Below, in pieces: positions 1 through 8,471 of a DNA stretch of 64,000 nt; position 1 is the first letter of the stretch, and every line of letters starts with the position of its first letter. Origin of the DNA: JBGMEA01 sp041447245 (GTDB taxonomy: Bacteria > Bacillota > Clostridia > Eubacteriales > Anaerofustaceae); the NCBI GenBank assembly GCA_041447245.1, contig JBGMEA010000008.1, positions 156,860-220,859 on the forward strand. The letters are read 5' to 3'. The notes under the pieces are model-generated. The model was not told the DNA's origin. It made no database searches and was given only the letters and a program-made list of their open reading frames with translations. The position numbers were made by a program, and so were the translations under genes.

Positions 1-100
1 GTCCGAATGAAAATACTTTTTGTGCATGTCCCAAAATCGGAACAATTCTGTATGACATAAAAATAAAAAAACAAGAAACAAAATGCGACAGTTATTCTCA

Positions 101-144
101 AAAATAAAAAAAGAGAACGGAACCATGCTACTCGCTCCGTTCTC
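101..144 (-). terminator. Rho-independent terminator of the CoA-ligase/Etf operon
   Basis: Inverted arms GAGAACGGA (113-121) and TCCGTTCTC (136-144) form a 9-bp stem. On the minus strand the stem is followed by a run of T (A-run 101-112 on the plus strand). It lies just past the stop of the AMP-ligase gene and closes that operon. Bases 1-100 hold nothing I recognise. Confidence 0.8.
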
Positions 145-161
145 CCAAACAATGGAAATTG

Positions 162-1769
162 TCAGGACTCAATACTGCAGGAAGGACCGTCGGGTTTGTT
201 CAGCAGATCCATCGCCACGCTCCTTAGCTTCGGCAGCTGAATTTTCCCGCTTGATGTCAGCGGAAACTGATCCATAAACAGGATGTATTTCGGCTGTTTG
301 AAAAATGCCAGACTTTTTCTCGTATGCTCCAGAATATCTTCCTTTTCCGCAGTCGCTCCTTCTTTGAGGATAATGCACGCGCAGATTTCTTCCTGATATT
401 TTTCATCCGCCACGCCGATTACCTTTACCTGACTTACGTCAGGCAATTCCAATATGACATCCTCTATCTCGTAAGGCGAAATATTTTCTCCTCCTCGGAT
501 AATCATTTCTTTCAGCCTTCCGATCAAGTGAAGATAATCGGTTTCGTCCAAATAACCGATGTCTCCCGTATGAAGCCACCCGTCCGAATCGATGGTTTCC
601 GCCGTCACTTCCGGCATTTTGTAGTAGCCTTTCATCACGTTGTATCCGCGGACACAGATTTCTCCGGTTTCACCGGCTGCAAGCGTTTGCTTGGTGTGCT
701 GATCGACGATCCTCAACTCCATATCCTCCATCACACAGCCAACCGATGTTGCCCGAACCCGAATACTGTCTCCCGGTTTGGAAAACGTTATGGAAGGCGA
801 TGCTTCCGTTTGTCCGTAGGAAACCATGATATCTTCGTACAGGAATTTGGTAATGCGTTTGAATGTTTTTTCGGCGCAGATTGATCCGGCGAGCTCCCCT
901 TTATGCAGATTCGGATAACTCAGATTGTGCTTTTCCGCATAATCAGCGAGTCCGATCAGCATTGTGGGCACTCCGCTCAGTCCGGTGCACTGCTCCCGCA
1001 GTAATGTTTCCGAAACAATTTCGGTTTTGAAATATAGCAGTAAGTCGATTTCCGCCCCCGCATGTGTACAGGAAAGAATACAGCCCGTAACACCGAAGCA
1101 ATGGTATAACGGCACTGCCACCAGAAATTTGTCGGTGTGATCGATTCCCATGCATTCGCTGATTCCGATCGCATTGTTTACCATATTATAATGTGTCAGC
1201 ATCACACCTTTGGGGGTGCTCGTTGTGCCGGAAGTAAACAGTATGCTCAGAATATCCTGCGGATCGGGCGGGTCAATTGTCGCCTTGAACTCTTTCGGAA
1301 CGTCAATTTCAAATAAATTCCGAAATGCGACGCAGTCTTTTCCGATGGTATAGATTTCTCTGATTGCAGTACAGTCAAAATTGCTGTCTTCGTTCAGAGA
1401 CTTGCAGATCAGAACAGGGTCCACACATTTTGAGGCATCTCCGATGATCAGATATTCAATGTCAACATAGGTCAACAGGGTTTTCATTTCATGCAGTTGG
1501 GAATTCGGATTGATCAAAACCGAGATCGCACCGATCTTTCCTAACGCAAAATATGTGATTACCCAATTGATGGAATTGACTGCCCAAAGTGCAACATGAG
1601 TTCCTTTTTTGACCTTTTGGTACAACAGGATTTCGGCCGTATGGTCGATGGCTTCCTTCAGAGAACGCCAAGTGTGGCTCTGGTTTTCGAATTTGATTGC
1701 TGTCTGATCGGGGAATTTACGAACATTTTCCAGAATCATGTCATACAGACATTTATTTGCTAACACCAC
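162..1769 (-). CDS. AMP-forming acyl/aryl-CoA ligase (ANL superfamily)
   Basis: This 535-residue protein is an AMP-binding ligase that activates a carboxylic acid with ATP and CoA. The P-loop-like TSGTTSTPKG lies near residue 180, YGQTEASP near 320, and GWLHTGDIGYLD and the hinge GRLKEMIIRGGENISP near 405-440. The C-terminal catalytic lysine sits in LTSSGKIQLPKL, so all core motifs are intact. The start is GTG, with AAGGA about 9 nt upstream. It is the last gene of the acd-etfB-etfA operon, 38 nt after etfA. That context, as in the Acetobacterium caffeate (car) cluster where a ligase accompanies CarCDE, suggests an arylacrylate or other unsaturated acid substrate; this is inference. A medium-chain fatty acid ligase is the alternative. 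Confidence 0.85.
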   Translation of the reverse strand: MVLANKCLYDMILENVRKFPDQTAIKFENQSHTWRSLKEAIDHTAEILLYQKVKKGTHVALWAVNSINWVITYFALGKIGAISVLINPNSQLHEMKTLLTYVDIEYLIIGDASKCVDPVLICKSLNEDSNFDCTAIREIYTIGKDCVAFRNLFEIDVPKEFKATIDPPDPQDILSILFTSGTTSTPKGVMLTHYNMVNNAIGISECMGIDHTDKFLVAVPLYHCFGVTGCILSCTHAGAEIDLLLYFKTEIVSETLLREQCTGLSGVPTMLIGLADYAEKHNLSYPNLHKGELAGSICAEKTFKRITKFLYEDIMVSYGQTEASPSITFSKPGDSIRVRATSVGCVMEDMELRIVDQHTKQTLAAGETGEICVRGYNVMKGYYKMPEVTAETIDSDGWLHTGDIGYLDETDYLHLIGRLKEMIIRGGENISPYEIEDVILELPDVSQVKVIGVADEKYQEEICACIILKEGATAEKEDILEHTRKSLAFFKQPKYILFMDQFPLTSSGKIQLPKLRSVAMDLLNKPDGPSCSIES

Positions 1770-1807
1770 AATAGTTTGTCCTTATCGGCTGCTTTATTCT
1801 TTTGTGT

Positions 1808-2983
1808 TTACAGACTTTCGATCAACATCGGTACGATCTTGTACAGATCTCCCACAATTCCGTAATCTGCGACTTCGAAGATCGGTGCATTTTCATTTTT
1901 GTTGATCGCTATGATAATGCCCGAATCCTGCATTCCCGCAAGGTGCTGAATCGCCCCCGAAATACCGCAGGCAATGTAGATGTCCGGTTTTACGGTTGTG
2001 CCGGTTTGTCCGACCTGATACGCATGGTCAATCCATCCTTCGTCAACGCAAGCTCTGGATGCCGCAATCACGCCGCCCAGTTTATCGGCAAGTTTCTGCA
2101 GCAATTCAAATCCTTCTTTGTTTCCGAGTCCTTTTCCGCCTGCAACGATGATCTTCGCATCGGTAAGGGACACTGCTTCTTTGCCGGATTTTACGATTTC
2201 CACAAGAATGGTGCGGATATCTTTCGCTTCAAGCGCAAATTTGACAGCGATTTTTTCGCCTTTTGCTGCCGTATTCAGCACTGCTTTTTCCATCACGCCC
2301 GGTCGGACGGTGGACATCTGCGGTCTGTGATTCGGGCAGACAATGGTTGCCATCAGGTTTCCGCCGAATGCGGGACGCGTCTGGCGGATCTTCTTGTCTT
2401 CCGGATCGATTTCCAGTTTTGTACAGTCCGCAGTCAGACCCGTATCGACTCTGGCTGCGACTCTCGGAGCCAAATCACGTCCGATATGCGTTGCTCCGAA
2501 GAGAACAATTTCCGGTTTATATTCGTTGATGGTGTCGCTGATCACTTTTGTGTAAGCGTCCGTCACGAAGTTTTTCAAAAGCGGGCTGTCGCAGACATAT
2601 ACTTTGTCCGCTCCATAGCTGATCAGTTCGTCTGCAAGTCCGTCCACGTTCTGACCGAGCAGGATTGCACAGAGTTTGTTGCCGACTTCGTTGGCAAGCT
2701 TTTTCCCTTCGCCGAGCAGTTCCACGACGACCGGCATCAGTTGGTTTTCTCTCTGTTCCGCAAAGACCCATACATCTTTATATCCGCTGATGTCTTTGAG
2801 AACCTTCTTTTCGTCGGTTTTTTCGATCGCATCGAACGGACACACTTCCACGCATTGTCCGCAGAGCGTGCACTTATCGCCGATTACGGCAATTTTATCA
2901 ACCATCGTGATTGCATCAAACGGGCAAGCTTTTACACATTTGGTGCAGCCTTTGCATTTATCTTTGATTACTACGACTGACAT
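1808..2983 (-). CDS. etfA: Electron transfer flavoprotein alpha subunit with N-terminal 2[4Fe-4S] ferredoxin domain
   Basis: This 391-residue subunit is about 60 residues longer than a plain EtfA because it begins with a bacterial ferredoxin domain. Cysteines at 10, 13, 16, 20 and 38, 41, 44, 48 form two CxxCxxCxxxC clusters. The rest is EtfA: an ETF N-domain followed by the FAD domain with VAGGKGLGNKEGF near 265 and the FAD-binding QVGQTGTTVKPDIYIACGISGAIQHLAGM stretch near 325-350. It forms a heterodimer with EtfB (15 nt upstream) and accepts electrons from the adjacent acyl-CoA dehydrogenase. Ferredoxin-fused EtfA is known from the caffeyl-CoA reductase-Etf complex (CarE), which couples enoyl-CoA reduction by NADH to ferredoxin reduction. 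Bifurcation here is inferred. Start ATG follows GGAGTAATCA. Confidence 0.95.
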   Translation of the reverse strand: MSVVVIKDKCKGCTKCVKACPFDAITMVDKIAVIGDKCTLCGQCVEVCPFDAIEKTDEKKVLKDISGYKDVWVFAEQRENQLMPVVVELLGEGKKLANEVGNKLCAILLGQNVDGLADELISYGADKVYVCDSPLLKNFVTDAYTKVISDTINEYKPEIVLFGATHIGRDLAPRVAARVDTGLTADCTKLEIDPEDKKIRQTRPAFGGNLMATIVCPNHRPQMSTVRPGVMEKAVLNTAAKGEKIAVKFALEAKDIRTILVEIVKSGKEAVSLTDAKIIVAGGKGLGNKEGFELLQKLADKLGGVIAASRACVDEGWIDHAYQVGQTGTTVKPDIYIACGISGAIQHLAGMQDSGIIIAINKNENAPIFEVADYGIVGDLYKIVPMLIESL

Positions 2984-2998
2984 TGATTACTCCTCCAC

Positions 2999-3784
2999 TT
3001 ATATCAGATGTTTTTGTTTCAATTCGCCGATGAGTTCTGCTACCATTTCGGCGTTTGTTCCGCTCAGCATTCTGCCTTTTCCTTTCGGTTCGGGTGTGAA
3101 GGAACGGAACACCTGCGTCGGAGAAGCTTTCAGTCCGGCTTCCGATTCGGAAATATCCAAATCTTTGATTCCCCAAATCGTGGTATCTTTTTTGTAAGCG
3201 TCAATGATTCCGCCCACTGTCATATATCTCGGTTCGTTCAGTTCTTTGATCGTTGTCAGAAGGCAGGGAGTTTTCACTTTGATAATTTCATAACCGTCTT
3301 CCAGCTGTCTGTGTGCTGTCACTTCATCTCCGTTGAGTTCGAATCCGACCACATACGTAACCTGCGGCAGGTGCAGCCGTTCCGCAATCTGGGGTCCGAC
3401 CTGAGCGGTATCTCCGTCAATTGCCTGTCTTCCGGCAAAAATGATGTCGTAATTGCCGATTTTTCTGATCGCGGAAGCGATCGTGTTGCTGGTTGCCCAT
3501 GTATCAGCTCCTGCAAATGCTCTGTCGGAGAGCAGGATGGCTTCATCCGCACCCATAGCGAGGCATTCTTTGAGCATTTCAATTGCCTGATTCGGACCCA
3601 TGGTCAGAACCGTAATTTTCGTGTCGGGGTTTTTGTCTTTTATTTTCAGTGCTTCTTCCAGTGCATTTGCATCATCCGGATTCAAAATACTCGGTACGCC
3701 TTCTCTGATCAGCGTGCCTTTTACCGGATCGATTCGCACTTCATTGGTATCCGGCACTTGTTTTACACATACGATGATATTCAT
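2999..3784 (-). CDS. etfB: Electron transfer flavoprotein beta subunit
   Basis: This 261-residue EtfB starts MNIIVCVKQVPDTNEVR, the standard N-terminus of the family. The second ATG is chosen as start because AAGGAG lies about 10 nt before it, while a first ATG three codons upstream almost touches that site. The family motif for AMP or bifurcating-FAD binding is visible as FAGRQAIDGDTAQVGPQIAE near 125-145. This NADH-side motif occurs in bifurcating Etfs as well as in ordinary ones. The gene lies between acd (14 nt) and etfA (15 nt) and is clearly co-transcribed. The product sits in the cytoplasm and pairs with EtfA. Confidence 0.95.
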   Translation of the reverse strand: MNIIVCVKQVPDTNEVRIDPVKGTLIREGVPSILNPDDANALEEALKIKDKNPDTKITVLTMGPNQAIEMLKECLAMGADEAILLSDRAFAGADTWATSNTIASAIRKIGNYDIIFAGRQAIDGDTAQVGPQIAERLHLPQVTYVVGFELNGDEVTAHRQLEDGYEIIKVKTPCLLTTIKELNEPRYMTVGGIIDAYKKDTTIWGIKDLDISESEAGLKASPTQVFRSFTPEPKGKGRMLSGTNAEMVAELIGELKQKHLI

Positions 3785-3798
3785 TTGATTCATGCTCC

Positions 3799-4929
3799 TT
3801 ATTTTAATAAGATCCCGGAAATGACCATCTGCTGAACCTGCGATGTTCCTTCATAAAGCGGAAGCACACGCACGTCGCGATAAAGTCTTTCGATGGTATA
3901 ATCCTGCATATATCCGTAACCGCCGTGAATCTGCAGTGCTTTGCTGACGATATCCACAGCCGATTCCGCTGCATAATATTTCGCCATCGCCGCTTCTCTG
4001 GTGCATTCTTTGCCCATATCTTTCAGATATGCTGCCTGATAGGTGAGCAGTCTGGAAGCTTCGAGCTTCGTTTCCATTTCCGCGAGCATAAATTGAATTG
4101 CCTGGAATTTGGCGATCGGTTTGCCGAACTGTTTGCGTTCTTTCGCATATTTTACGGCTTCGTCCAGTGCGCCCTGTGCAATCCCGATTGCCTGAGAAGC
4201 CACACCGATACGTCCTACGTCGAGTGATTTCATTGCTGTGGTAAAGCCTTTGTTGACTTCGCCGAGAATTTCCCTTTTGTGTACACGGACGTTTTCCAAA
4301 ATGACGTCGCTGGTCGGACAGCCCTTCATGCCCATCTTGTGTTCGGGTTTCCCGAGGGAGACGCCTTCCTGTTTCATGTCAACGATAAACGTCGTGATAC
4401 CGCGCGTACCCGCTTTCATGTCCGTTTTTGCGAAAATGATAATATAATCGGACATCGGCGCGCCGGTGATAAAGGTTTTTCTTCCGTTTAAGATGTAGTA
4501 ATCGCCATCGGGAATCGCCGTTGTTGCCACGGCACCCGCATCGCTGCCGGCACCCGGTTCCGTCAATCCGAATGCGAAAAATTTTTCTCCGCTGATCATT
4601 GGCTTGAGATATTTTTCCTTTTGTTCCGGTGTGCCCGTCAAATAGATCGGAGTACCGACCAAAGAGTTCGGGGAAGAAATATAGATGCTGGCAACACCGC
4701 TTTTGCGCGCAATTTCTTCCATGATGATCACATAAGCTCTGTGATCCGCGCCGGCTCCGCCGATTTCCTTCGGCATTTTAATGCCCCAGAATCCCAGCTT
4801 TCCCATTTTGTCGAGAATTTCTTGCGGAAATTCTCCGGTTTTGTCGATTTCGTCAGCGATCGGAGCAAGTTCTTTTTCCGCAAAATCGCGAGCGAGTTTC
4901 CTGATTAATTCATGTTGCTCTGTAAACAC
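3799..4929 (-). CDS. Acyl-CoA dehydrogenase (enoyl-CoA-reducing, Etf-coupled)
   Basis: This 376-residue flavoprotein has the family's normal length. FGLTEPGAGSDAGA near 125 binds FAD and substrate, KTFITGAP lies near 150, and RKQFGKPIAKFQAIQ near 265. IHGGYGYMQDYTIERLYRD lies near 335-350, and the C-terminal YEGTSQVQQM carries the catalytic glutamate. Start GTG is 9 nt after AAGGAG. As first gene of an operon with Etf and a CoA ligase, it most likely reduces a CoA-activated unsaturated acid, as CarC does in caffeate respiration, or runs a butyryl-CoA-type step. The true acyl group cannot be read from motifs alone. Confidence 0.92.
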   Translation of the reverse strand: MFTEQHELIRKLARDFAEKELAPIADEIDKTGEFPQEILDKMGKLGFWGIKMPKEIGGAGADHRAYVIIMEEIARKSGVASIYISSPNSLVGTPIYLTGTPEQKEKYLKPMISGEKFFAFGLTEPGAGSDAGAVATTAIPDGDYYILNGRKTFITGAPMSDYIIIFAKTDMKAGTRGITTFIVDMKQEGVSLGKPEHKMGMKGCPTSDVILENVRVHKREILGEVNKGFTTAMKSLDVGRIGVASQAIGIAQGALDEAVKYAKERKQFGKPIAKFQAIQFMLAEMETKLEASRLLTYQAAYLKDMGKECTREAAMAKYYAAESAVDIVSKALQIHGGYGYMQDYTIERLYRDVRVLPLYEGTSQVQQMVISGILLK

Positions 4930-5238
4930 TTTACAATTCTCCTTGTAATAAAATTGGCTTATCTAAAATGTTTCAATCGTTTTCAAAAGCTGCTTTCATG
5001 ATGACGGAAACATTTTTATAACACAGTCACGGAATGAATGCCGATTCGGCATTGCAGAGGATAAGAAAAATTCGGAATAATCGTTTGATACACAAGGAAT
5101 ATTCATAAGATAATAATTCAAACATTCAATAAAAATATTGTAAATATAAAGAAATTCATAAATATGCTACCATACAATTGCATAATAGTCAATTATTATA
5201 ACAAAACCAAGATTTTATCTTATGAAATACTCTGTAAT
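4930..5238. other. Long AT-rich leader upstream of acd
   Basis: About 300 nt separate the predicted promoter from the acd start. I see no ORF with a ribosome site, no known riboswitch core and no terminator. A short inverted pair GCCGATTCGGC near 5040 is the only visible structure. A 5' leader this long on a metabolic operon could hide RNA-level control, but nothing specific supports that. Confidence 0.4.
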
Positions 5239-5282
5239 ATTATAGTGAATGACTCGGATAATTACAAGTTGCAAATGCAACT
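5239..5282 (-). promoter_or_regulatory. Predicted sigma-A promoter of the acd-etf operon with palindromic operator
   Basis: On the minus strand, TTGTAA (5267-5262) and TATAAT (5244-5239) are 17 nt apart. The -35 box abuts a perfect palindrome at 5267-5282, AGTTGCAAATGCAACT on the plus strand, with 7-bp arms. The placement suits a dimeric repressor such as a MarR-family protein. A near-identical site lies at 60090-60105. Confidence 0.6.
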
Positions 5283-5285
5283 AAA

Positions 5286-5329
5286 ATCAAAAATTTAAAA
5301 ACCGCTCCGTAGCTTAGATCGGAGCGGTT
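5286..5329 (-). terminator. Terminator after the DUF169 gene
   Basis: Arms AACCGCTCCG (5300-5309) and CGGAGCGGTT (5320-5329) make a 10-bp stem. On the minus strand it is followed by TTTAAATTTTT. It sits 11 nt past the DUF169 stop codon and separates that gene from the acd operon promoter. Confidence 0.8.
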
Positions 5330-5339
5330 CAAATATTAT

Positions 5340-6113
5340 CTATTCGCGAGCATTGGCAGCTTCGATTTCTTTCATCATTTCGCCGTGTATTTTCCTCATG
5401 TGATCGGCATGCGCTTCTCTTCCCCAATGGTATTGAGGCAGATCCAAGATCCCTTTTGCTTCCATCGTTTCCAAATTGTCGATAATTGTCGGAATCAGCT
5501 GGAATGGGATAGCAATAAACAGCAAACCTTCCGGGAAAAACTGTCTTGCTTTCATTCCATGGTGCAATCCCGAAATCAGAACATTCATTTTACCTGTTAA
5601 ATAAGGATACATATACATATATTCGCATCCGCAAACAGTCGTGCCCTTTGCTTCCCATGCAGCACCGTTTCTGTAGCCGTGTGCGCGCATGATTACTTCC
5701 GCTTGATTCGGTTTGGCAGTAATAATCATCAGATCGGGATCGAATGTAATTTCATTCATTTTCGCAAACCATGTATAAGGCATCGTCCCCGCTTCAGGAC
5801 GCAGCATATGGGTGTAAATCTGTCTGTTTGCTCTTGCGTCTTCATATACTCCGATGTGAGGACCGATCTGTCCGCTTTCCGTGATCGGATCACCCTCGGT
5901 CTGGTTAAGCAGATAGGGACCCAGTACACATTCATGTTCATCCTTCGACGCATAAAAGCCGCCGTTGTCCTGTGCATATTTCAGCATGCCGCAAAGAGCG
6001 ACTTTTTCTTTCAGTTTCGGAAGATCGGCGGGTTTTGTCATGGAAAATTTCACCCCGATCGGAGGAATCTCCAGTCCGATCCGTTCCAAAACAGAATAAT
6101 TTTTGTTGATCAT
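5340..6113 (-). CDS. DUF169 family protein
   Basis: This 257-residue protein belongs by sequence feel to DUF169, a family of unknown biochemical role common in anaerobes. Typical features are PPIGVKFSM near 16-24, a cysteine in VALCGMLKYA near 41, HECVLGPYLL near 60, and TVCGCEYMYMYPYLTGKMNV near 158-176. No signal peptide or membrane segment is seen. The start ATG follows AGGAG by 6 nt. It is read in the same direction as the acd-etf-ligase operon but has its own terminator, so it is a neighbour rather than a member. The conserved cysteines suggest metal or thiol chemistry, but no function is assigned. Confidence 0.75.
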   Translation of the reverse strand: MINKNYSVLERIGLEIPPIGVKFSMTKPADLPKLKEKVALCGMLKYAQDNGGFYASKDEHECVLGPYLLNQTEGDPITESGQIGPHIGVYEDARANRQIYTHMLRPEAGTMPYTWFAKMNEITFDPDLMIITAKPNQAEVIMRAHGYRNGAAWEAKGTTVCGCEYMYMYPYLTGKMNVLISGLHHGMKARQFFPEGLLFIAIPFQLIPTIIDNLETMEAKGILDLPQYHWGREAHADHMRKIHGEMMKEIEAANARE

Positions 6114-6403
6114 GATTATCTCCTTTCGAGTCAGATGCAGCTAAAAATATGAAATACCTGCAAATATACTAAAATAATAGCACTTTTTCTCATTACGGTC
6201 AATATCGTCATAACACGATCACCATTCAATTTATTTATATGCTGTATTAAATAGTTTAGAAGCTGAACCATGCAAATAATTCAGATACCCTGCTTTTCTT
6301 TTTTTGAATCATGCCGCATATGACGCAGGCTTTAACAATAGTTTTATTGTTGAAATTGATGATATTGAATCAAGGAATTGATTCGAATGATGCGGAAGAA
6401 AAA

Positions 6404-7204
6404 TTAATACTTTTTTCTTCCGATCAGCAGATAAGAAAGAGGAATTCCTTTCCCTTCAATCGCGTCAAACAGTTCGGAAATATCTTTATCGTATTCTTCT
6501 GCTCTCTCCACAAAAAGGTCGTTTTGTGCAAATGCATTGATGACTTCTGAAAAGGTATGCGAAAAGCTCGTGAATGCTTTGGATGAATAGGATTTCCCCG
6601 TCATATAGCCGATTCCGTCTGTTTCAATCCATGGTTCTTTTCTGAAATAAGAATAAAGAATCTTCTCCGGTTCCGATTCTGCATAGCGCTCTTCCCCTTT
6701 CACGCCGATCATACCCGTAATCGGATGCATATCCTGCAGAACGACAATCCCGTTTTGTTTCAGACAGCGGGCAACAATTTCAAAATACTGTCTCAGATCT
6801 TCAAACCAGGTGATGGCACCTACGGTAATCAGCACCATATCAAAACGTTCCGTCCACTCTTCCCCGATCTCGAAAATATCGGTTGCCACGAATTCGCAGT
6901 CCATCTCCAGCAGTTCCGCGCTCTTCGCTGCGGCCTGAATCATGTTTTCTGCGATATCAAACCCGTATCCTTTTGCCACCCCCCGAGAAAACATACACAG
7001 AAGTTCCCTTCCGTTGTTGCATCCGAACTGTGCGACTGTTGCGCTCTTCAAATTGATGTCATCCAATGCTTCCAGCAGCTCCGGTTCCAGATAACAGTCG
7101 GGTTGGTTTCTGATTCGTTCGGCAACCTCTTCCGGTTCCCATCCGTCCTTTCTGTTTTCGTATGCTTCTTCCCAAGCAAGTTTATTTGTCTGATGTTGGT
7201 TCAT
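6404..7204 (-). CDS. Class I SAM-dependent methyltransferase
   Basis: This 266-residue enzyme has a Rossmann methyltransferase domain. Motif I is degenerate, AQFGCNNGRELL near residues 58-69, with acidic motif II GYGFDIAENMI near 78-88. Motif III is VATDIFEIG and motif IV FDMVLITVGAITWF near 120-133. The C-terminal half has a cap-like region containing SFSHTFSEVINA. The family is related to UbiE/bifunctional class I enzymes of broad substrate range, so the methyl acceptor cannot be deduced. It is transcribed divergently from the Sel1-repeat gene. The upstream region 6114-6403 (290 nt) is AT-rich with no feature I can name. Confidence 0.8.
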   Translation of the reverse strand: MNQHQTNKLAWEEAYENRKDGWEPEEVAERIRNQPDCYLEPELLEALDDINLKSATVAQFGCNNGRELLCMFSRGVAKGYGFDIAENMIQAAAKSAELLEMDCEFVATDIFEIGEEWTERFDMVLITVGAITWFEDLRQYFEIVARCLKQNGIVVLQDMHPITGMIGVKGEERYAESEPEKILYSYFRKEPWIETDGIGYMTGKSYSSKAFTSFSHTFSEVINAFAQNDLFVERAEEYDKDISELFDAIEGKGIPLSYLLIGRKKY

Positions 7205-7257
7205 GGCGTTCCTCCGAGTATAAAAATAGAATATAATTAATTATATACAAAAATTCA

Positions 7258-7286
7258 TTCACAAATCGATGGTTTTGATGTATAAT
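7258..7286 (+). promoter_or_regulatory. Predicted promoter of the Sel1-repeat gene
   Basis: TTCACA (7258-7263) and TATAAT (7281-7286) are separated by 17 nt. The -10 box is perfect and the -35 box moderate. The ATG of the Sel1 gene follows 37 nt downstream. Confidence 0.5.
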
Positions 7287-7322
7287 GTAAATATCGGATA
7301 CTATGGATCATGGAGGCTGATT

Positions 7323-7733
7323 ATGAAAACGTTACCAACCGATGATCGTACACAGAAAAAATTCGATACGTCATTTGCTGCCGTCGAACCGGATCAGGCA
7401 GAAACACTCTATCAGACTTATTTGGAATACAGTTCGCAGAATGATCCCAAACGACGGGAAATAGGTATCGAATGTTGCCGAAAAGCGGCGATATCCAACC
7501 ATTTGAAAGCACAGATTGCGATGGGAAATTGTTGTCGCGACGGGTTTGGTGTAAAAAAGAACCTGGCAGAGATGCTTAAGTGGTATCAAAAAGCGGCGGA
7601 CGGCGGCGACCCGAACGGGCAGACCTACCTGGGTCTTTACTATCAGACCAAAGCGATTGCTTCACCCGAGAACCTCGAGACTGCAGTCAAACAGTGTCCA
7701 CTTGCAACAGAAAACGGCAGTCTGCCCGCCTAG
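7323..7733 (+). CDS. Small Sel1-repeat (TPR-like) protein
   Basis: This 136-residue soluble protein has Sel1-like repeats in its second half: AQIAMGNCCRDGFGVKKNLAE followed by MLKWYQKAADGGDPNGQTYLGLYY. Sel1 repeats are alpha-helical pairs that mediate protein contacts. No signal peptide is visible. The start ATG at 7323 is preferred because TGGAGG lies 7 nt upstream; an in-frame ATG at 7269 lacks such a site. The last part, after about residue 110, drifts away from the repeat pattern and ends abruptly. This may be a short family member or a C-terminally shortened one. Partner unknown. Confidence 0.65.
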   Translation: MKTLPTDDRTQKKFDTSFAAVEPDQAETLYQTYLEYSSQNDPKRREIGIECCRKAAISNHLKAQIAMGNCCRDGFGVKKNLAEMLKWYQKAADGGDPNGQTYLGLYYQTKAIASPENLETAVKQCPLATENGSLPA

Positions 7734-7774
7734 GAACGACTGTATGAATTGCTGAGTTTCTTGTCCTTTTTAGG

Positions 7775-7807
7775 AAAACGGAGCTGATTAATCAACTCCG
7801 TTTTTTT
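7775..7807. terminator. Bidirectional terminator between convergent genes
   Basis: AACGGAG (7777-7783) pairs with CTCCGTT (7796-7802), with T-runs on both strands. The minus-strand gene ends inside the hairpin: its last codons encode NGVD and its TAA is at 7788-7790, so coding sequence and terminator overlap. Confidence 0.75.
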
Positions 7808-8471
7808 CTTCGATAATTATTTCGGTCTCACTGACCGTTGTTTCGTAGGGTTCGTTTTGATTGATGATATCCGATTCCGCGTTCTCTTCCGCCTTTTTTT
7901 CGGTTGATGTTATCTCGGCAGCCGATGGATTGCTTGTGGTATTTGCGTTGTTTTTCTTCTTCGTTCGCGTCAATTTTACTTTTTTGTTTCGGCTGCGATT
8001 CAGTGAAATCGTAAAGTTGACCCCGATCATATTCAGCAGGAATAGAATCAAAATGTGGATTCCGTATAATAAGTATCCGCTGTTATTGATGATGTGACTC
8101 AATGCCAAAGCCGGGCGCATCCAAAAGTTAACAGCGGACCCGATAAAGAAAAATCCCGCCCATCCGCCGTGGCTGTCCAACAGATAGCCGAGCAGAGCGC
8201 TGATCGCCGTAAGTACGGTGATCGGAAGCACTGCAACGATTGCATACGTCAGTGCATCCCGTATTTTTAAAACGTTCATTCCGAGTCCGAACATGATGCT
8301 GCAGATAAACCATGCAAGCAGCTCCAAAAACAGCAGAACAATCTGTACGGGTGCGAATGCTGTTAAATCGAACAGACGAAGGATATAGACAAACAGACAA
8401 AGTAAAATCTGAATCAGGTTAATGACAACTGCGTAACTGACGAGTGTTTTTTCGCTTTTTTGATTTGTCAT
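7788..8471 (-). CDS. Unrecognised integral membrane protein coupled to parB
   Basis: This 227-residue protein has about five hydrophobic segments (roughly 10-33, 38-60, 72-97, 103-120 and 133-153). A 70-residue charged tail rich in Lys, Asn, Thr and Glu follows, probably cytoplasmic. I do not recognise the family. Its ATG overlaps the parB stop codon (ATGA), which implies translational coupling to ParB. The start of a membrane gene directly behind parB invites comparison with the small membrane genes often found downstream of parB in Firmicutes, but the sequence does not match one I know. A role in segregation or membrane anchoring is speculation. Confidence 0.7.
   Translation of the reverse strand: MTNQKSEKTLVSYAVVINLIQILLCLFVYILRLFDLTAFAPVQIVLLFLELLAWFICSIMFGLGMNVLKIRDALTYAIVAVLPITVLTAISALLGYLLDSHGGWAGFFFIGSAVNFWMRPALALSHIINNSGYLLYGIHILILFLLNMIGVNFTISLNRSRNKKVKLTRTKKKNNANTTSNPSAAEITSTEKKAEENAESDIINQNEPYETTVSETEIIIEEKNGVD

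Noticed and set aside
1802..2980. 392-codon open frame antisense to etfA
   Set aside because: Shadow of a clear gene. The Cys/Phe/Arg-rich translation is typical of an antisense frame and there is no start signal.
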